Assembly: GCA_021737145.1 (NCBI GenBank)
Contig: JAIPEN010000009.1
Location: 1 to 64,000 of the forward strand
Origin: Desulfarculaceae bacterium
GTDB lineage: Bacteria; Desulfobacterota; Desulfarculia; Desulfarculales; Desulfarculaceae
Length of the DNA: 64,000 nt
Reading direction: 5' to 3'
Shown here: positions 47,478 through 55,918 of the stretch, piece after piece
How positions within the stretch are numbered: position 1 is the first letter of the stretch
Layout of the letters: each line of letters starts with the position of its first letter
Program-made: the position numbers and the translations under genes
The notes under the pieces: model-generated
What the model was told of the DNA's origin: nothing
The model's database searches: none
Seen by the model: only the letters and a program-made list of their open reading frames with translations

Positions 47478-48854
47478 CTACTCCCCGTTCTCGTCCCCGC
47501 CGGGCTTGTCGCCCAGTTGGGGCGTCCGGTCGTGCAGGATGCGCACGTCCCGCTGCGGGAAGGGAATCTCCACCCCGTTTTCCTCGAACAGCTCGATCAC
47601 CCTTTTGAGCACCTTGGTCTTCACGTTGGCCGTGCCGTTTTCCGGGTCGTTCACCCAGAAGCGCAGCTCCAGGTTGATGGCCGAGTCGCCCAGACCCAGC
47701 AGGCGGCTGGCCGGGGCGGGATGGTTCACGATGCGCGGCACTCCGGTGGCCGCCTTTTCGCACAGGGCCATGGCCAGGTCCACATCGCTGCCGTAGGCGA
47801 CGCCCACCGGCACCTTGAGGCGCACCTCCTTGGAGGAGTAGGAGCAGTTGATCACCTGTTGGGAGATCAGGTCCTCGTTGGGGATGAGGAACTCCTGGCC
47901 GTCGCGGGTGACCACCGAGGCGTAGCGGGCCCTCAGCGCGGTCACCTTGCCGAACACCTCCCCGATCCAGATCACGTCGCCGGGGCGGATGGACTTGTCC
48001 AGCATGATGATTATGCCGCTGATCAGGTTGCTGAACACGGTGCGCAGCCCGATGCCCAGGCCAAAGCCCAAGGCCCCGGAGAAGAAGGTGAGCATGTCCA
48101 TCTCCACCCCGATGATCTCCAGGCTGACGATGCAGATGACGATGATCAGCGCCGTCTTGAGCAGGATCCCGATCAGGGTGCGGGTGGAGGGCTCCAGATC
48201 GCCGGAGGTGGCCATGCGGTCTTCCACAAAGCTGCCCAGGCGGATGCCCAGGCGCAGCAAAATGCCGAAGAACAGCAGGGACTCCAGGATGGACAACAGG
48301 GAAAGCTGCAAATGCCCGGCCTGGAAGCGCACCGAGTCCAGCAGGTGGAGGGTCAGCCCCAGCAGGCCGAAGATTTGCAGGGCGGCCAACGCCCAGATGA
48401 AGCCGGAAAAGACCTTGGCCCAAAAGGGCTTGAACAAAACGGCGGTCACCAGGCGGATCAACACCCAGGCGCCCATGGCGTTGGCGCACAGGTTCATCAG
48501 GTCGTTGTCCAGGCCTTTCAGGCTGGTCACGACGTAGATGGGCCACAGCATGATCATGAAGTAGACCGGCGTGAGCAGGCGCAGGAACTCGGCGTACCAC
48601 TGGGACCCGTGCTGCCCGGGCTTCAGGTGCTCGGCCCAGCGCTTTTGCAGCCTGGTCCGCGACCAGCGGGCGCAGAACATGGCGAAGCCGAACACCACCG
48701 CCATGACCGCCAGCTCGTAGAGGGTGTCGGTCTCCAGCAAGTCGTGCAGCATCCAGTCGCGCACCGTGTCCCAGGAATCAAGCAGGCGCCCCTTCAGGTG
48801 CAGGCTGTTCAGGTGCTTGTCCCAGTCGTCGGCTGTGTTGTAGAGGTTGGCCAT
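47478..48854 (-). CDS. MscS-family mechanosensitive ion channel
   Basis: A 458-residue inner-membrane channel. About five helices in the first 260 residues, then the pore helix GALGFGLGIGLRTVFSNLISG (Gly/Ala-rich, about 272-292) and the cytosolic beta domain (IRPGDVIWIGEVFGKVTALRARYASVVTRDGQEFLIPNEDLI). C-terminal alpha/beta part ends near 458. Opens under membrane tension to release osmolytes. Start ATG 48854 follows GGGAGATGGCGGC. A frame on the opposite strand is a shadow. Confidence 0.94.
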   Translation of the reverse strand: MANLYNTADDWDKHLNSLHLKGRLLDSWDTVRDWMLHDLLETDTLYELAVMAVVFGFAMFCARWSRTRLQKRWAEHLKPGQHGSQWYAEFLRLLTPVYFMIMLWPIYVVTSLKGLDNDLMNLCANAMGAWVLIRLVTAVLFKPFWAKVFSGFIWALAALQIFGLLGLTLHLLDSVRFQAGHLQLSLLSILESLLFFGILLRLGIRLGSFVEDRMATSGDLEPSTRTLIGILLKTALIIVICIVSLEIIGVEMDMLTFFSGALGFGLGIGLRTVFSNLISGIIIMLDKSIRPGDVIWIGEVFGKVTALRARYASVVTRDGQEFLIPNEDLISQQVINCSYSSKEVRLKVPVGVAYGSDVDLAMALCEKAATGVPRIVNHPAPASRLLGLGDSAINLELRFWVNDPENGTANVKTKVLKRVIELFEENGVEIPFPQRDVRILHDRTPQLGDKPGGDENGE

Positions 48855-49296
48855 GCCGCCATCTCCCGCCAAGTGGAGCTCAGAATGGCACGAAAGGCCG
48901 GGAGAGGTCAATCAAGGGCCCTGTCCCGGCCCTGATGATCATCCGCGACACCTTGGGCCAGGCGTGGACCATCCCTCCCCCCGGCGCGCATCTTCCTGGC
49001 CGGACCGGCGCTTCGAGCCCATGGGCCGGGGCCGCCGCCCCGTACCCAAGCCCACGCCGGCGGGCTTGCCGTGGAAAATCATTTTGCAAGGCTGACAATT
49101 ACGCTTGTATGGAACCAAACAATAACCTAATCTGAAAATAGGGGGGTTTCAAACGGTTACGTTGTTTCGCCCCGCCAGCGGCATGCCTGGGCTATGCGGT
49201 GTCCGCCTCATCCGGCAGGTACGACATCGAAGCCATTAAGGCGCACTCCCTGCCCATAAGTAAACCTTTTGCGGAAATGCCCGCAGGGAGGGTCTC
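48855..49296. other. 442-bp intergenic region without a recognised gene
   Basis: Between the divergent MscS and HD-domain genes. Two short frames (48935-49135 plus, 48880-49098 minus) lack ribosome sites and homology. The part around 49095-49160 is AT-richer than the rest and may hold the promoter for the HD gene, but I see no convincing -35/-10 pair. No repeat of families A or B. Confidence 0.5.
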
Positions 49297-50563
49297 ATGC
49301 AGCGTGGTTTTTCGGTAAATCTGGGCAATGTGGTCCTTATCTTTGTCCAATGCCATGGATCTGGCCAACCCCGAGGTTAACCAGCATCAGTTGAGAACCG
49401 CCTTCATCGTTTGGGAGATGGGCCGCGCCGCCGGCCTGAGCGCGGGCAGGTTGGAAAAGGTGTTCACCGCCGCCTTGCTGCACGACATCGGGGCGATTTC
49501 GGTGGAGGAAAAGACTGCCCTGCACGAGTTTGAAGTGGAAAACGTGGAGGAGCATTGCATCAGGGGGCGGGTGCTGTTCGAAAGCGTACCCTGGCTAAAG
49601 GAAGAGGCACTGCTGGTGAGGTTTCACCACAAGAAATGGCTGGACTGGGCCGAATCCATCGAGTCGCCGACCGTCTTTGACTCCCAATTGATCTACCTGG
49701 CCGACTATGTTGAGCGCCTGGTGAAACGTGGCCAATTCATCCTGCACCAACCCCAGGCGATTGCCAAAAAAGTCAAACTGCTAAGTGGCCGCGCGGTTCA
49801 CACGGAAATCGTGGATTTGTTTTTGCAAAACGCCGGCCGCGAGGAGTTCTGGTTGGATTTGGCCGCACCGCGGATGTACTCCTTGTTGCTCAATGACGGC
49901 CCCTACACCAAAAAGGAGGTGGGCCTGTCCGACCTGACCTTGATAGCCCAGCTATTCCGTAACATCATCGACTTCCGCTCCCGGTTCACCGCCACCCATT
50001 CCTCGGGGGTGGCGACCGCCGCCACCACCCTGGCCCAACTCCGCGGGTTCACCGAAAGGGATGTGCATCTGATGGAAGTGGCGGGCAACCTCCACGACAT
50101 AGGTAAAATGGCCATCCCCAACAGCATTCTGGAAAAGCCCGGCAAGCTGGACGCGGAGGAGATGGCCACCATGAAGTCGCATACCTATCACACCTACGAA
50201 GTGATCAACAGCATCCAAGGCATGCAGGGAATCGCCCAATGGGCCGCCTTCCATCACGAGAAGCTGGACGGGTCGGGCTATCCATTTCACCACCAGTCGC
50301 CAGACCTGGATAACGGAGCCAGGATCATGGCGGTGGCCGATGTATTCACCGCCCTGGCCGAGGACCGCCCCTACCGCCAAGGCATGCCCAAGGAAAAGAT
50401 TGTGCGCATATTGAGCGGAATGGCCAAGGACAAGCACTTGTACCACAGGACGGTAGACCTCCTGGTGGACAACATGGACCTCGTGTCCACCGTGGTCGGC
50501 GAGCAGCAGGCCCAGTCCCAGGAGTTCTACCAAAACCAGTTGGCCTTTCTGGGCGACCAGTAG
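49297..50563 (+). pseudogene. HD / HD-GYP domain protein with apparent 1-nt frameshift near its start
   Basis: Two HD domains: N-terminal HD (AALLHDIGAI, FHHKKWLDW, about 50-110) and a C-terminal HD-GYP domain (NLHDIGKMAIP, FHHEKLDGSGYP, ADVFTALAEDRPYR), the fold of c-di-GMP phosphodiesterases. The ribosome site GGGAGGG precedes ATG 49297, which encodes QRGFSVNLGNVVL; this frame stops at 49380. The homologous continuation LSLSNAMDLANPE lies one frame over from 49340, so a single extra base at about 49339 would join them. The frame from ATG 49328 alone has no site. It may be a real mutation, a sequencing error, or tolerated by re-initiation. Body of the gene is intact. Confidence 0.8.
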
Positions 50564-50712
50564 CAACCAACCCTCCCGTCTCCCGGCTCCCTTGCCTCGC
50601 CCCGGGGGGACTGGACAAAGGGGCGCTCCCGGCCCTGGCCTTTAGCTCCGCTCCTGGGTATCCTTAAAGATCAGCCGACCCAACGCACCAAAGCCCAAGG
50701 AGCGACCCAGCC

Positions 50713-51903
50713 ATGCGACTGATTCTTTTCGCCGGCAAGGGCGGCAGCGGCAAGACCTCCATGTCCGCGGCCACCGCCGCCCTGGCCGCTCAGCAGGGCC
50801 TCAACACCCTGGTCATCTCCCTGGACCCGGCCCACAGCCTCTCCGACGCCTTCGACCTGGAGGGCGGCTTGTTGGACCTCACCGGCGAGCCGGTGCAGGT
50901 GGCCCCCAACCTGGCCATCCAGGAGATCAACGTCAACGTGGCCATCAAGCAGTACTGGGACCAGGTGCACTCCTACCTCTCGGCCCTGTTCAACAGCACC
51001 GGCCTGCAGGAGGTGGTGGCCGAGGAGATCGCGGTGCTGCCGGGCATGGAGGAGATCAGCGCCCTGCTCTACATCAACCAGTACGTGCGCGACCAAACCT
51101 ATGACCTGATGATCCTGGACTGCGCCCCCACCGCCGAGTCCATGCGCTTCGTCTCCGTGCCCTCGGCCCTGGAGTGGTACATGAAAAAGGTCTTCAAGCT
51201 GGAGCGCACGGTGCTCAAAGTGGCCCGGCCCATCGCCGCCCGCCTGACCGACGTGCCCCTGCCCGGAGACGACTACTTCGCCAACCTGGAGGCCCTGTTC
51301 AAAAAGCTGGAGGGCGTGGACCGCCTGCTCACCGACCATGAGAGCACCACGGTGCGCCTGGTGTGCAACCCCGAGAAGATGGTGCTCAAGGAGTCGCAGC
51401 GGGCCTACACCTACTTCTCGCTCTACGGCCTGGCCGTGGAGGCGGTTATCATGAACCGGGTCTGGCCCGCCGACGCCGAGGGCCTGGGCCGCGAGCTGGC
51501 CGCGCTGCAAAAGCCATACTTGGCCCAGGCCGAGCAGTACTTCGCGCCCCTGCCCATCCTGCCGGTGGAGCAGAAGCGCCACGAGGTGCTGGGGGTGGAG
51601 CGCCTGCTGGAGCTGGGCCGCGAGCTCTACGGCCAGGCCGACCCCGCCGCCCGGCTCTACGACCGCCAGCCCTTGGCCTTCATCAAGCAGGACGGCCGGC
51701 TCCAGGTGCGCCTGCACCTGCCCAGCGTGGACAAGACCCGCCTGAAGCTGCACAAGGTGGGAGACGAACTGGTGGTGGAGGTGGGGGTGTTCCGCAAGCA
51801 TCTGGCCCTGCCCCACAGCTTCGCCCTGGCCCGCCCCACAAAAGCTGTCTTCCATGACGACGATCTTTTGATAGACTTTAGCCAACCGGGAGGAGAGTCA
51901 TGA
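50713..51903 (+). CDS. ArsA-type (GET3/TRC40-like) ATPase with C-terminal HSP20-like domain
   Basis: A 396-residue ATPase. Deviant Walker A GKGGSGKT (residues 8-15), switch I LDPAHSLSDAF, and DLMILDCAPTAESMRF as Walker B/switch II. After the ATPase domain (to about 310) comes an ArsA_HSP20 domain (LQVRLHLPSVDKTRLKLHKV, ELVVEVG, LIDFSQPGG). Members handle arsenite or tail-anchored proteins; no ars genes are adjacent, so arsenic resistance is not supported. Start ATG 50713 follows AAGGAGCG. Four-base overlap with the next small gene. Confidence 0.9.
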   Translation: MRLILFAGKGGSGKTSMSAATAALAAQQGLNTLVISLDPAHSLSDAFDLEGGLLDLTGEPVQVAPNLAIQEINVNVAIKQYWDQVHSYLSALFNSTGLQEVVAEEIAVLPGMEEISALLYINQYVRDQTYDLMILDCAPTAESMRFVSVPSALEWYMKKVFKLERTVLKVARPIAARLTDVPLPGDDYFANLEALFKKLEGVDRLLTDHESTTVRLVCNPEKMVLKESQRAYTYFSLYGLAVEAVIMNRVWPADAEGLGRELAALQKPYLAQAEQYFAPLPILPVEQKRHEVLGVERLLELGRELYGQADPAARLYDRQPLAFIKQDGRLQVRLHLPSVDKTRLKLHKVGDELVVEVGVFRKHLALPHSFALARPTKAVFHDDDLLIDFSQPGGES

Positions 51904-52145
51904 GCTCGGCCCAGGCTGAAAAAGAAAACCAAGAGCAACAGGCCAAAAACGATTGCCCCCTGTGCGCCCTGGGCGAGGCCGCCCGGCGCTGGCGCGCCAA
52001 ATCGCCGGCCGTGGAGCATTTCCACAACGCCCATCTGGAAGTGATGAAGGGGGTGCGCGCCCTGATCGACGAGTGCATCACCAAGATGGAACAGGAACCC
52101 GAGGGCGAGGGCGAGCCCCGGGTTACCAAGATCGAAGTGGAGTAG
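51900..52145 (+). CDS. Small CPLC-motif protein paired with the ArsA-type ATPase
   Basis: An 81-residue protein. A CPLC motif (NDCPLCALGEAARRW, residues about 17-31) is followed by a helical part FHNAHLEVMKGVRALIDECI with a third cysteine, and an acidic tail. It starts at ATG 51900, overlapping the ATPase stop by four bases, so the two are translationally coupled. The Cys pair suggests metal or redox contact with the ATPase (inference). It may be a dedicated partner; similar short genes tend to follow such ATPases. Confidence 0.72.
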   Translation: MSSAQAEKENQEQQAKNDCPLCALGEAARRWRAKSPAVEHFHNAHLEVMKGVRALIDECITKMEQEPEGEGEPRVTKIEVE

Positions 52146-52154
52146 GCGGCCGCG

Positions 52155-53189
52155 GTGGACAGCCCCGAGGATCTGCACGGCCGCCTGGTGGACGGAGCCC
52201 CTTCTGACGAAGACCAGGCCCTGGAGAGCCTGCGCCCGTCCTCGCTGGACGAGTACGTGGGCCAGGCCGAGGCCAAGGCCAACTTGCAGGTGTTCATCGC
52301 CGCGGCCCGCCAGCGGGGCGAGGCCCTGGACCACGTGCTGCTGCACGGCCATCCCGGCCTGGGCAAGACCACCCTGGCCCACATCCTGGCCTCCGAGCTT
52401 CAGGTGGGCATCACCGCCACCAGCGGCCCGGTGCTGGAGCGGGCCGGCGACCTGGCCGCCATCCTCACCAACCTCGAAGCCAAGGACGTCCTGTTCGTGG
52501 ACGAGATACACCGCCTCAACCACGTGGTGGAGGAGGTGCTCTACCCGGCCATGGAGGACTTCCACCTGGATCTGGTGATCGGCTCGGGCCCCAGCGCCCG
52601 CACCGTAAAGCTGGACCTGCCGCCCTTCACCCTGGTCGGGGCCACCACCCGGGTGGGCCTCTTGACGCCGCCCCTCAGGGACCGCTTCGGGGTGCAGGTG
52701 CGGGTGGACTTCTACTCGCCAGAGGAGCTGGCCGCCATCGTGAGCCGCTCGGCCCGCATCCTGGGCCTGGTCATGGATAACGGCGGCGCGGCCGAGATCG
52801 CCCGCCGCTCCCGCTCCACTCCCCGCGTGGCCAACCGCCTGCTCAAGCGGGTGCGCGACTTCGCCCAGGTGGAGGGCGGGGGCCAGGTGGACCGGGAAAT
52901 GGCCGACTACGCCCTGGGCCGCCTGGGGGTGGACGAGCACGGCCTGGACCGCCTGGACCGCGAGCTGCTGAACACCATCGCCCTCAAGTTCGACGGCGGG
53001 CCGGTGGGCCTGGGCACCCTGGCCGCCGCGGTGAGCGAGGAGGCCCACACCATCGAGGAGGTCTACGAGCCCTTCCTCATCCAGCAGGGGCTCATCAAGC
53101 GCACCCCGGCCGGCCGGGTGGCCACGCCCCGCACCTACGAGCATCTTGGCGTCAAACCCTCCACCGGCGCCCAAAAGAGGTTGTTTTAG
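52155..53189 (+). CDS. ruvB: Holliday junction DNA helicase RuvB
   Basis: A 344-residue AAA+ motor. N-terminal [23 protein letters not shown], Walker [17 protein letters not shown] (about 64-78), Walker [12 protein letters not shown], sensor 1 [20 protein letters not shown] and the C-terminal winged helix ([36 protein letters not shown]). It drives branch migration with RuvA. RuvA and RuvC, often adjacent, are not in this window. Start GTG 52155 nine bases after the CPLC gene stop; ATG alternatives are internal. Confidence 0.97.
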   Translation: MDSPEDLHGRLVDGAPSDEDQALESLRPSSLDEYVGQAEAKANLQVFIAAARQRGEALDHVLLHGHPGLGKTTLAHILASELQVGITATSGPVLERAGDLAAILTNLEAKDVLFVDEIHRLNHVVEEVLYPAMEDFHLDLVIGSGPSARTVKLDLPPFTLVGATTRVGLLTPPLRDRFGVQVRVDFYSPEELAAIVSRSARILGLVMDNGGAAEIARRSRSTPRVANRLLKRVRDFAQVEGGGQVDREMADYALGRLGVDEHGLDRLDRELLNTIALKFDGGPVGLGTLAAAVSEEAHTIEEVYEPFLIQQGLIKRTPAGRVATPRTYEHLGVKPSTGAQKRLF

Positions 53190-53204
53190 AGTTGGGGCAG
53201 GATT

Positions 53205-53246
53205 CCGGGGAAACCCTTTCTTTGAGAAAAGAAAGGGTTTCCCCGG
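53205..53246. repeat. Perfect 19-bp inverted repeat after ruvB
   Basis: CCGGGGAAACCCTTTCTTT (53205-53223), loop GAGA, AAAGAAAGGGTTTCCCCGG (53228-53246): 19 of 19 bases pair. There is no U-run, so it is not a standard terminator, although it may end ruvB transcripts. Looks like a dispersed repeat or an RNA-processing hairpin. Confidence 0.85.
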
Positions 53247-53269
53247 GCCCCTTCCCAAAGAAACCAGCG

Positions 53270-53292
53270 GGATTTGGCCGTTGGCCAAATCC
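53270..53292. repeat. Perfect 10-bp hairpin
   Basis: GGATTTGGCC - GTT - GGCCAAATCC, 23 bp after the 19-bp inverted repeat, just ahead of the exonuclease gene. Confidence 0.75.
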
Positions 53293-53319
53293 TGGGTTGT
53301 TTTATAGATCAGGCTGACC

Positions 53320-54072
53320 ATGCTCACCCGCACCTTCATCCACATCCCCACGGTCGGAGCCAAACGCGAGGTCGGCCTTTGGAAGGCTGGCCTGCGCCAC
53401 TGGGACGACTTCCTGGCCCACGGCGAGGCCCTGGCCCCGCCCGCGGTCTATCGCCTGGGGCGGCCCGTCATCCAGCGCAGCCTGGCCGCCCTGAACGACC
53501 CTCATGGCCTGGCCGAGCTGGCCGGGCTGATCCCCAGCTCCGAGCACTGGCGCTTTTGGCCGCGCTACAACCGGGTGGCCTATTTGGACATCGAGACCGG
53601 CGGCGACCCGGCCGACTTCGGCGGCATCACCGTGGTGGGGGTGTATGACGGCAGCGAGGTGGTGCAATACGTGGCCGGCAAGAACCTCAACGAGGCGGCC
53701 CAGGCCCTGGCCGGCTACCAAGTGGTGGTGAGCTTCGCGGGCTCCAGCTTCGACGTGCCGGTGCTCAAGAGCGTGTTCCCCCGCTTCATCGTGCCGCCGG
53801 TGCACATCGACCTGCGCTGGGTGCTCAGGCGCCTGGGGCACAAGGGCGGGCTCAAGCGCATCGAAAAGGCCCTGGGCCTGTCCCGGCCGGACCACGTGGG
53901 CGACATGGACGGCTACATGGCGGTGATGCTCTGGCAGGACCACCTGGCCGGCGACCCCGACGCCCTGGCCACCCTCTTGGACTACAACGCCTGCGACATC
54001 GTGAACCTGGAGCCCCTGCTCAACCTCGCGGTGGAGCGCCTGCGCTCCCAGACCCTGGGCCGCCTGTCCTAG
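53320..54072 (+). CDS. RNase H-fold 3'-5' exonuclease-like protein (YprB type)
   Basis: A 250-residue protein with the DnaQ-like core. Exo I is AYLDIETGGD (D and E metal ligands, about residue 89), Exo II FAGSSFDVPVL with HIDLRWVLRR, and Exo III YNACDIVNLEPL near 225. It matches the ribonuclease H-like domain (YprB) of bacterial proteins; this form lacks the TPR repeats of Bacillus YprB. Likely a DNA or RNA exonuclease of unknown pathway. Start ATG 53320 has a weak AGG site; the two hairpins upstream may lie in its leader. Confidence 0.82.
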   Translation: MLTRTFIHIPTVGAKREVGLWKAGLRHWDDFLAHGEALAPPAVYRLGRPVIQRSLAALNDPHGLAELAGLIPSSEHWRFWPRYNRVAYLDIETGGDPADFGGITVVGVYDGSEVVQYVAGKNLNEAAQALAGYQVVVSFAGSSFDVPVLKSVFPRFIVPPVHIDLRWVLRRLGHKGGLKRIEKALGLSRPDHVGDMDGYMAVMLWQDHLAGDPDALATLLDYNACDIVNLEPLLNLAVERLRSQTLGRLS

Positions 54073-54108
54073 AACGCCCCGCACCGGCCAAGCCTATCCA
54101 GCGATCGT

Positions 54109-54148
54109 GTAGGTTGGGTAGAGGCGCTCCCGCGCCGAAACCCAACAA
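54109..54148 (+). repeat. Family-B repeat, copy 5 (divergent centre)
   Basis: GTAGGTTGGGTAGAGGCGCT, then CCCGCGCCGAAACCCAACAA. It keeps both outer arms but the centre is expanded by about eight bases compared with other copies, and the arms stay complementary. Confidence 0.85.
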
Positions 54149-54193
54149 TTCCTAATCAGCGGGAACAAAGAAGTGGGGAAGTGAAAGAACCTT

Positions 54194-54525
54194 GTCATTA
54201 CGAGTCGCGGCCTCCGGGCCGCGACGCGGCAATCCCTGCCCGCCAGCAGGCAACGCCGCCATGCGGTGAAACGGCCCGCTCCCACCCCAGTCATCTAGAA
54301 ACAGCTGTCATCGCGAGGAGCGGCGGCCCCAGAGCGGGTAATGAAAAAGGCGTCCCTCCCGCCGCGAGGTGGCGATCTTCCCTGAAGATCGTCCGGGGGG
54401 AACGCCCGCAAGACCGGGATTCTTTTCAGGCCAAGGGGAGACGAGACAGAGGAAGATTGCCACGGCCCGCCGCCAGGAGCCTTCATCCTTTAACAGCCTC
54501 TTCGGGCGGCGGCCCTCGCAATGAC
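54194..54525. repeat. Family-A repeats, copies 9 and 10 (composite island)
   Basis: First unit at 54194-54238: GTCATTACGAGTCGCGG...GACGCGGCAATCCCTG. A second, longer one at 54306-54525 begins GTCATCGCGAGGAGCGG and ends GCGGCGGCCCTCGCAATGAC, with inner GCGATCTTCCCTG and GGAAGATTGCCACGG. The 618-bp gap 54073-54690 holds only these, the family-B copy and no gene. Confidence 0.78.
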
Positions 54526-54690
54526 AGCTATGGCTGAAATGTTGCCTCGGGCGAAACGCTAACCTTCCCGCTAACCCCCCACACGGCATAATGCTTGTCC
54601 TGCTTCATCCCGACCCCCACCCCGCCCTTGTCCAAGCATAAAAAAGCGGCCGGGCATGCACCCGGCCGCCTCGTTTCTTTTCTTCTCTTC

Positions 54691-55779
54691 TTACTTGGCC
54701 TGCCCGGTCACGTCCGTGAAGCGCGGGCCGCCGTGGATGGAAATGCGCTGGAGCTTGGTGCCGCCCAGGTCCAGCTTTTTCATGTCCACCATCTTGGGAG
54801 TCAGGTTCTCGTAGGTGGCGAAGTAGAACTTCAGGTTCTTCAGGTCGCTGGCCGCCATCCATTCGGTGATGTCGTAGCTCACCTTGCCGTCCTTGTAGGA
54901 GCGGGCCATGCCCTTGGAGATGTAAAAGGAGTTGAGCAGGCGCAGGGCGCTCATCACCGCCCCGTCGCCGTTGGACGCGGGCAGGGCGGCCTGGGAAAAG
55001 GCCACCGCCCGCACCAGACGCGAGGGCGGGGTCACGTCGCCGGGCAGCCCGGCCATGCCCGAACCCTGACCCGTGGGGTACAGGGTGATGCCCGTCAGCT
55101 TGAGCTTGGGCACGTTGTTGGCCGAGAGGTTCACGTAGTTGCGCAGGTTGGTCATGTGCCAGTCAAAGGGGGGCGAGTTGGTGATCACCCCCAGGGGGTT
55201 GTCGTACATGTGCAGCTTGCCGCCCACGTACTCCACCACCAGGCTCTTGCCGCTCCGGTCGGTGACGATGAAATGCACCGGCAGGGGGTCGGGGCCCAGT
55301 TGGGGCAGGGGGGCGCCCCATACCTTCACCTTGGGCAAGGCGGCCTTTACCTCGGCCACGGTGGTGAAGTTGGTGAGTATCCACAGGGGGGCTTCCAAAG
55401 GCGCCAGGCATTTGCCCTGGTCCGCCGCGCCCACCTTCTGGTAGCCCGCGAAACCGGGAAAGTAGAACAGCCCGACAGCGAGGCCCTTTTCGTTCATGCC
55501 GTCGCATATGGCGGTGAGGCCGAAGGCGTCCATGCCCATGACCGCGTACTTGGCCTTCCACTTCATTCCCGGCTTGTTGCCAGGCGCCGTGGTGGCCAGA
55601 GCATAGCCGCGCGGCACCATGAGCACTTGGGACTGGAGGTTCACCCCGAACTCCAGGGTGCGGGCGTGCACCACCGCTCCGTTTTTGGCCTTTACGGTGA
55701 TGCCGGTGCAGGCCGCGGCCGGGGCCGCCAAAAGGGCGGCGCAGGCCGCCAACAACAGCGCGAATTTAAGAGCTTTCAT
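54691..55779 (-). CDS. Exported Ntn-hydrolase of the choloylglycine/penicillin-V acylase family
   Basis: A 362-residue protein with a signal peptide whose end (AAPAAAC) places C24, the expected catalytic nucleophile, at the mature N-terminus: CTGITVKAKNGAVVHARTLE. Other marks: YAVMGMDAFGLTAICDGMNEKGLAVG (about 80-105), PVHFIVTDRSGKSLVVEYVGG, MYDNPLGVITNSPPFDWHM (the Asn of the oxyanion hole) and a late SRLVRAV region. It cleaves amide bonds of bile salts, N-acyl homoserine lactones or penicillin V; the substrate here is unknown. Start ATG 55779 follows GAGGGTGGCT. Confidence 0.88.
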   Translation of the reverse strand: MKALKFALLLAACAALLAAPAAACTGITVKAKNGAVVHARTLEFGVNLQSQVLMVPRGYALATTAPGNKPGMKWKAKYAVMGMDAFGLTAICDGMNEKGLAVGLFYFPGFAGYQKVGAADQGKCLAPLEAPLWILTNFTTVAEVKAALPKVKVWGAPLPQLGPDPLPVHFIVTDRSGKSLVVEYVGGKLHMYDNPLGVITNSPPFDWHMTNLRNYVNLSANNVPKLKLTGITLYPTGQGSGMAGLPGDVTPPSRLVRAVAFSQAALPASNGDGAVMSALRLLNSFYISKGMARSYKDGKVSYDITEWMAASDLKNLKFYFATYENLTPKMVDMKKLDLGGTKLQRISIHGGPRFTDVTGQAK

Positions 55780-55918
55780 AGCCACCCTCTTGTTTTGGGG
55801 AAAATACAGTGTTGTTTAATTGTGGCTTCCCGGCCGCCAGGGAGGCAAGGCCGATCAGACAGAACGCGCAACCCCGGCAGTTAATTGTCAGGCGAGCCGG
55901 GAGCCGCGCCCGCCCAGT

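Noticed and set aside
47202..48935. 577-codon plus-strand frame across the MscS gene and a repeat
   Set aside because: It starts inside DUF1330, crosses a family-A repeat and lies antisense to a clear MscS channel.
48935..49135. 66-codon frame MIIRDTLGQAW... in the MscS-HD gap
   Set aside because: No ribosome site, no family, composition changes mid-frame.
50713..51903. Arsenic-resistance pump ATPase
   Set aside because: No arsB, arsR, arsC or arsD is adjacent, and the single ATPase domain with HSP20-like tail fits the GET3-like group better.
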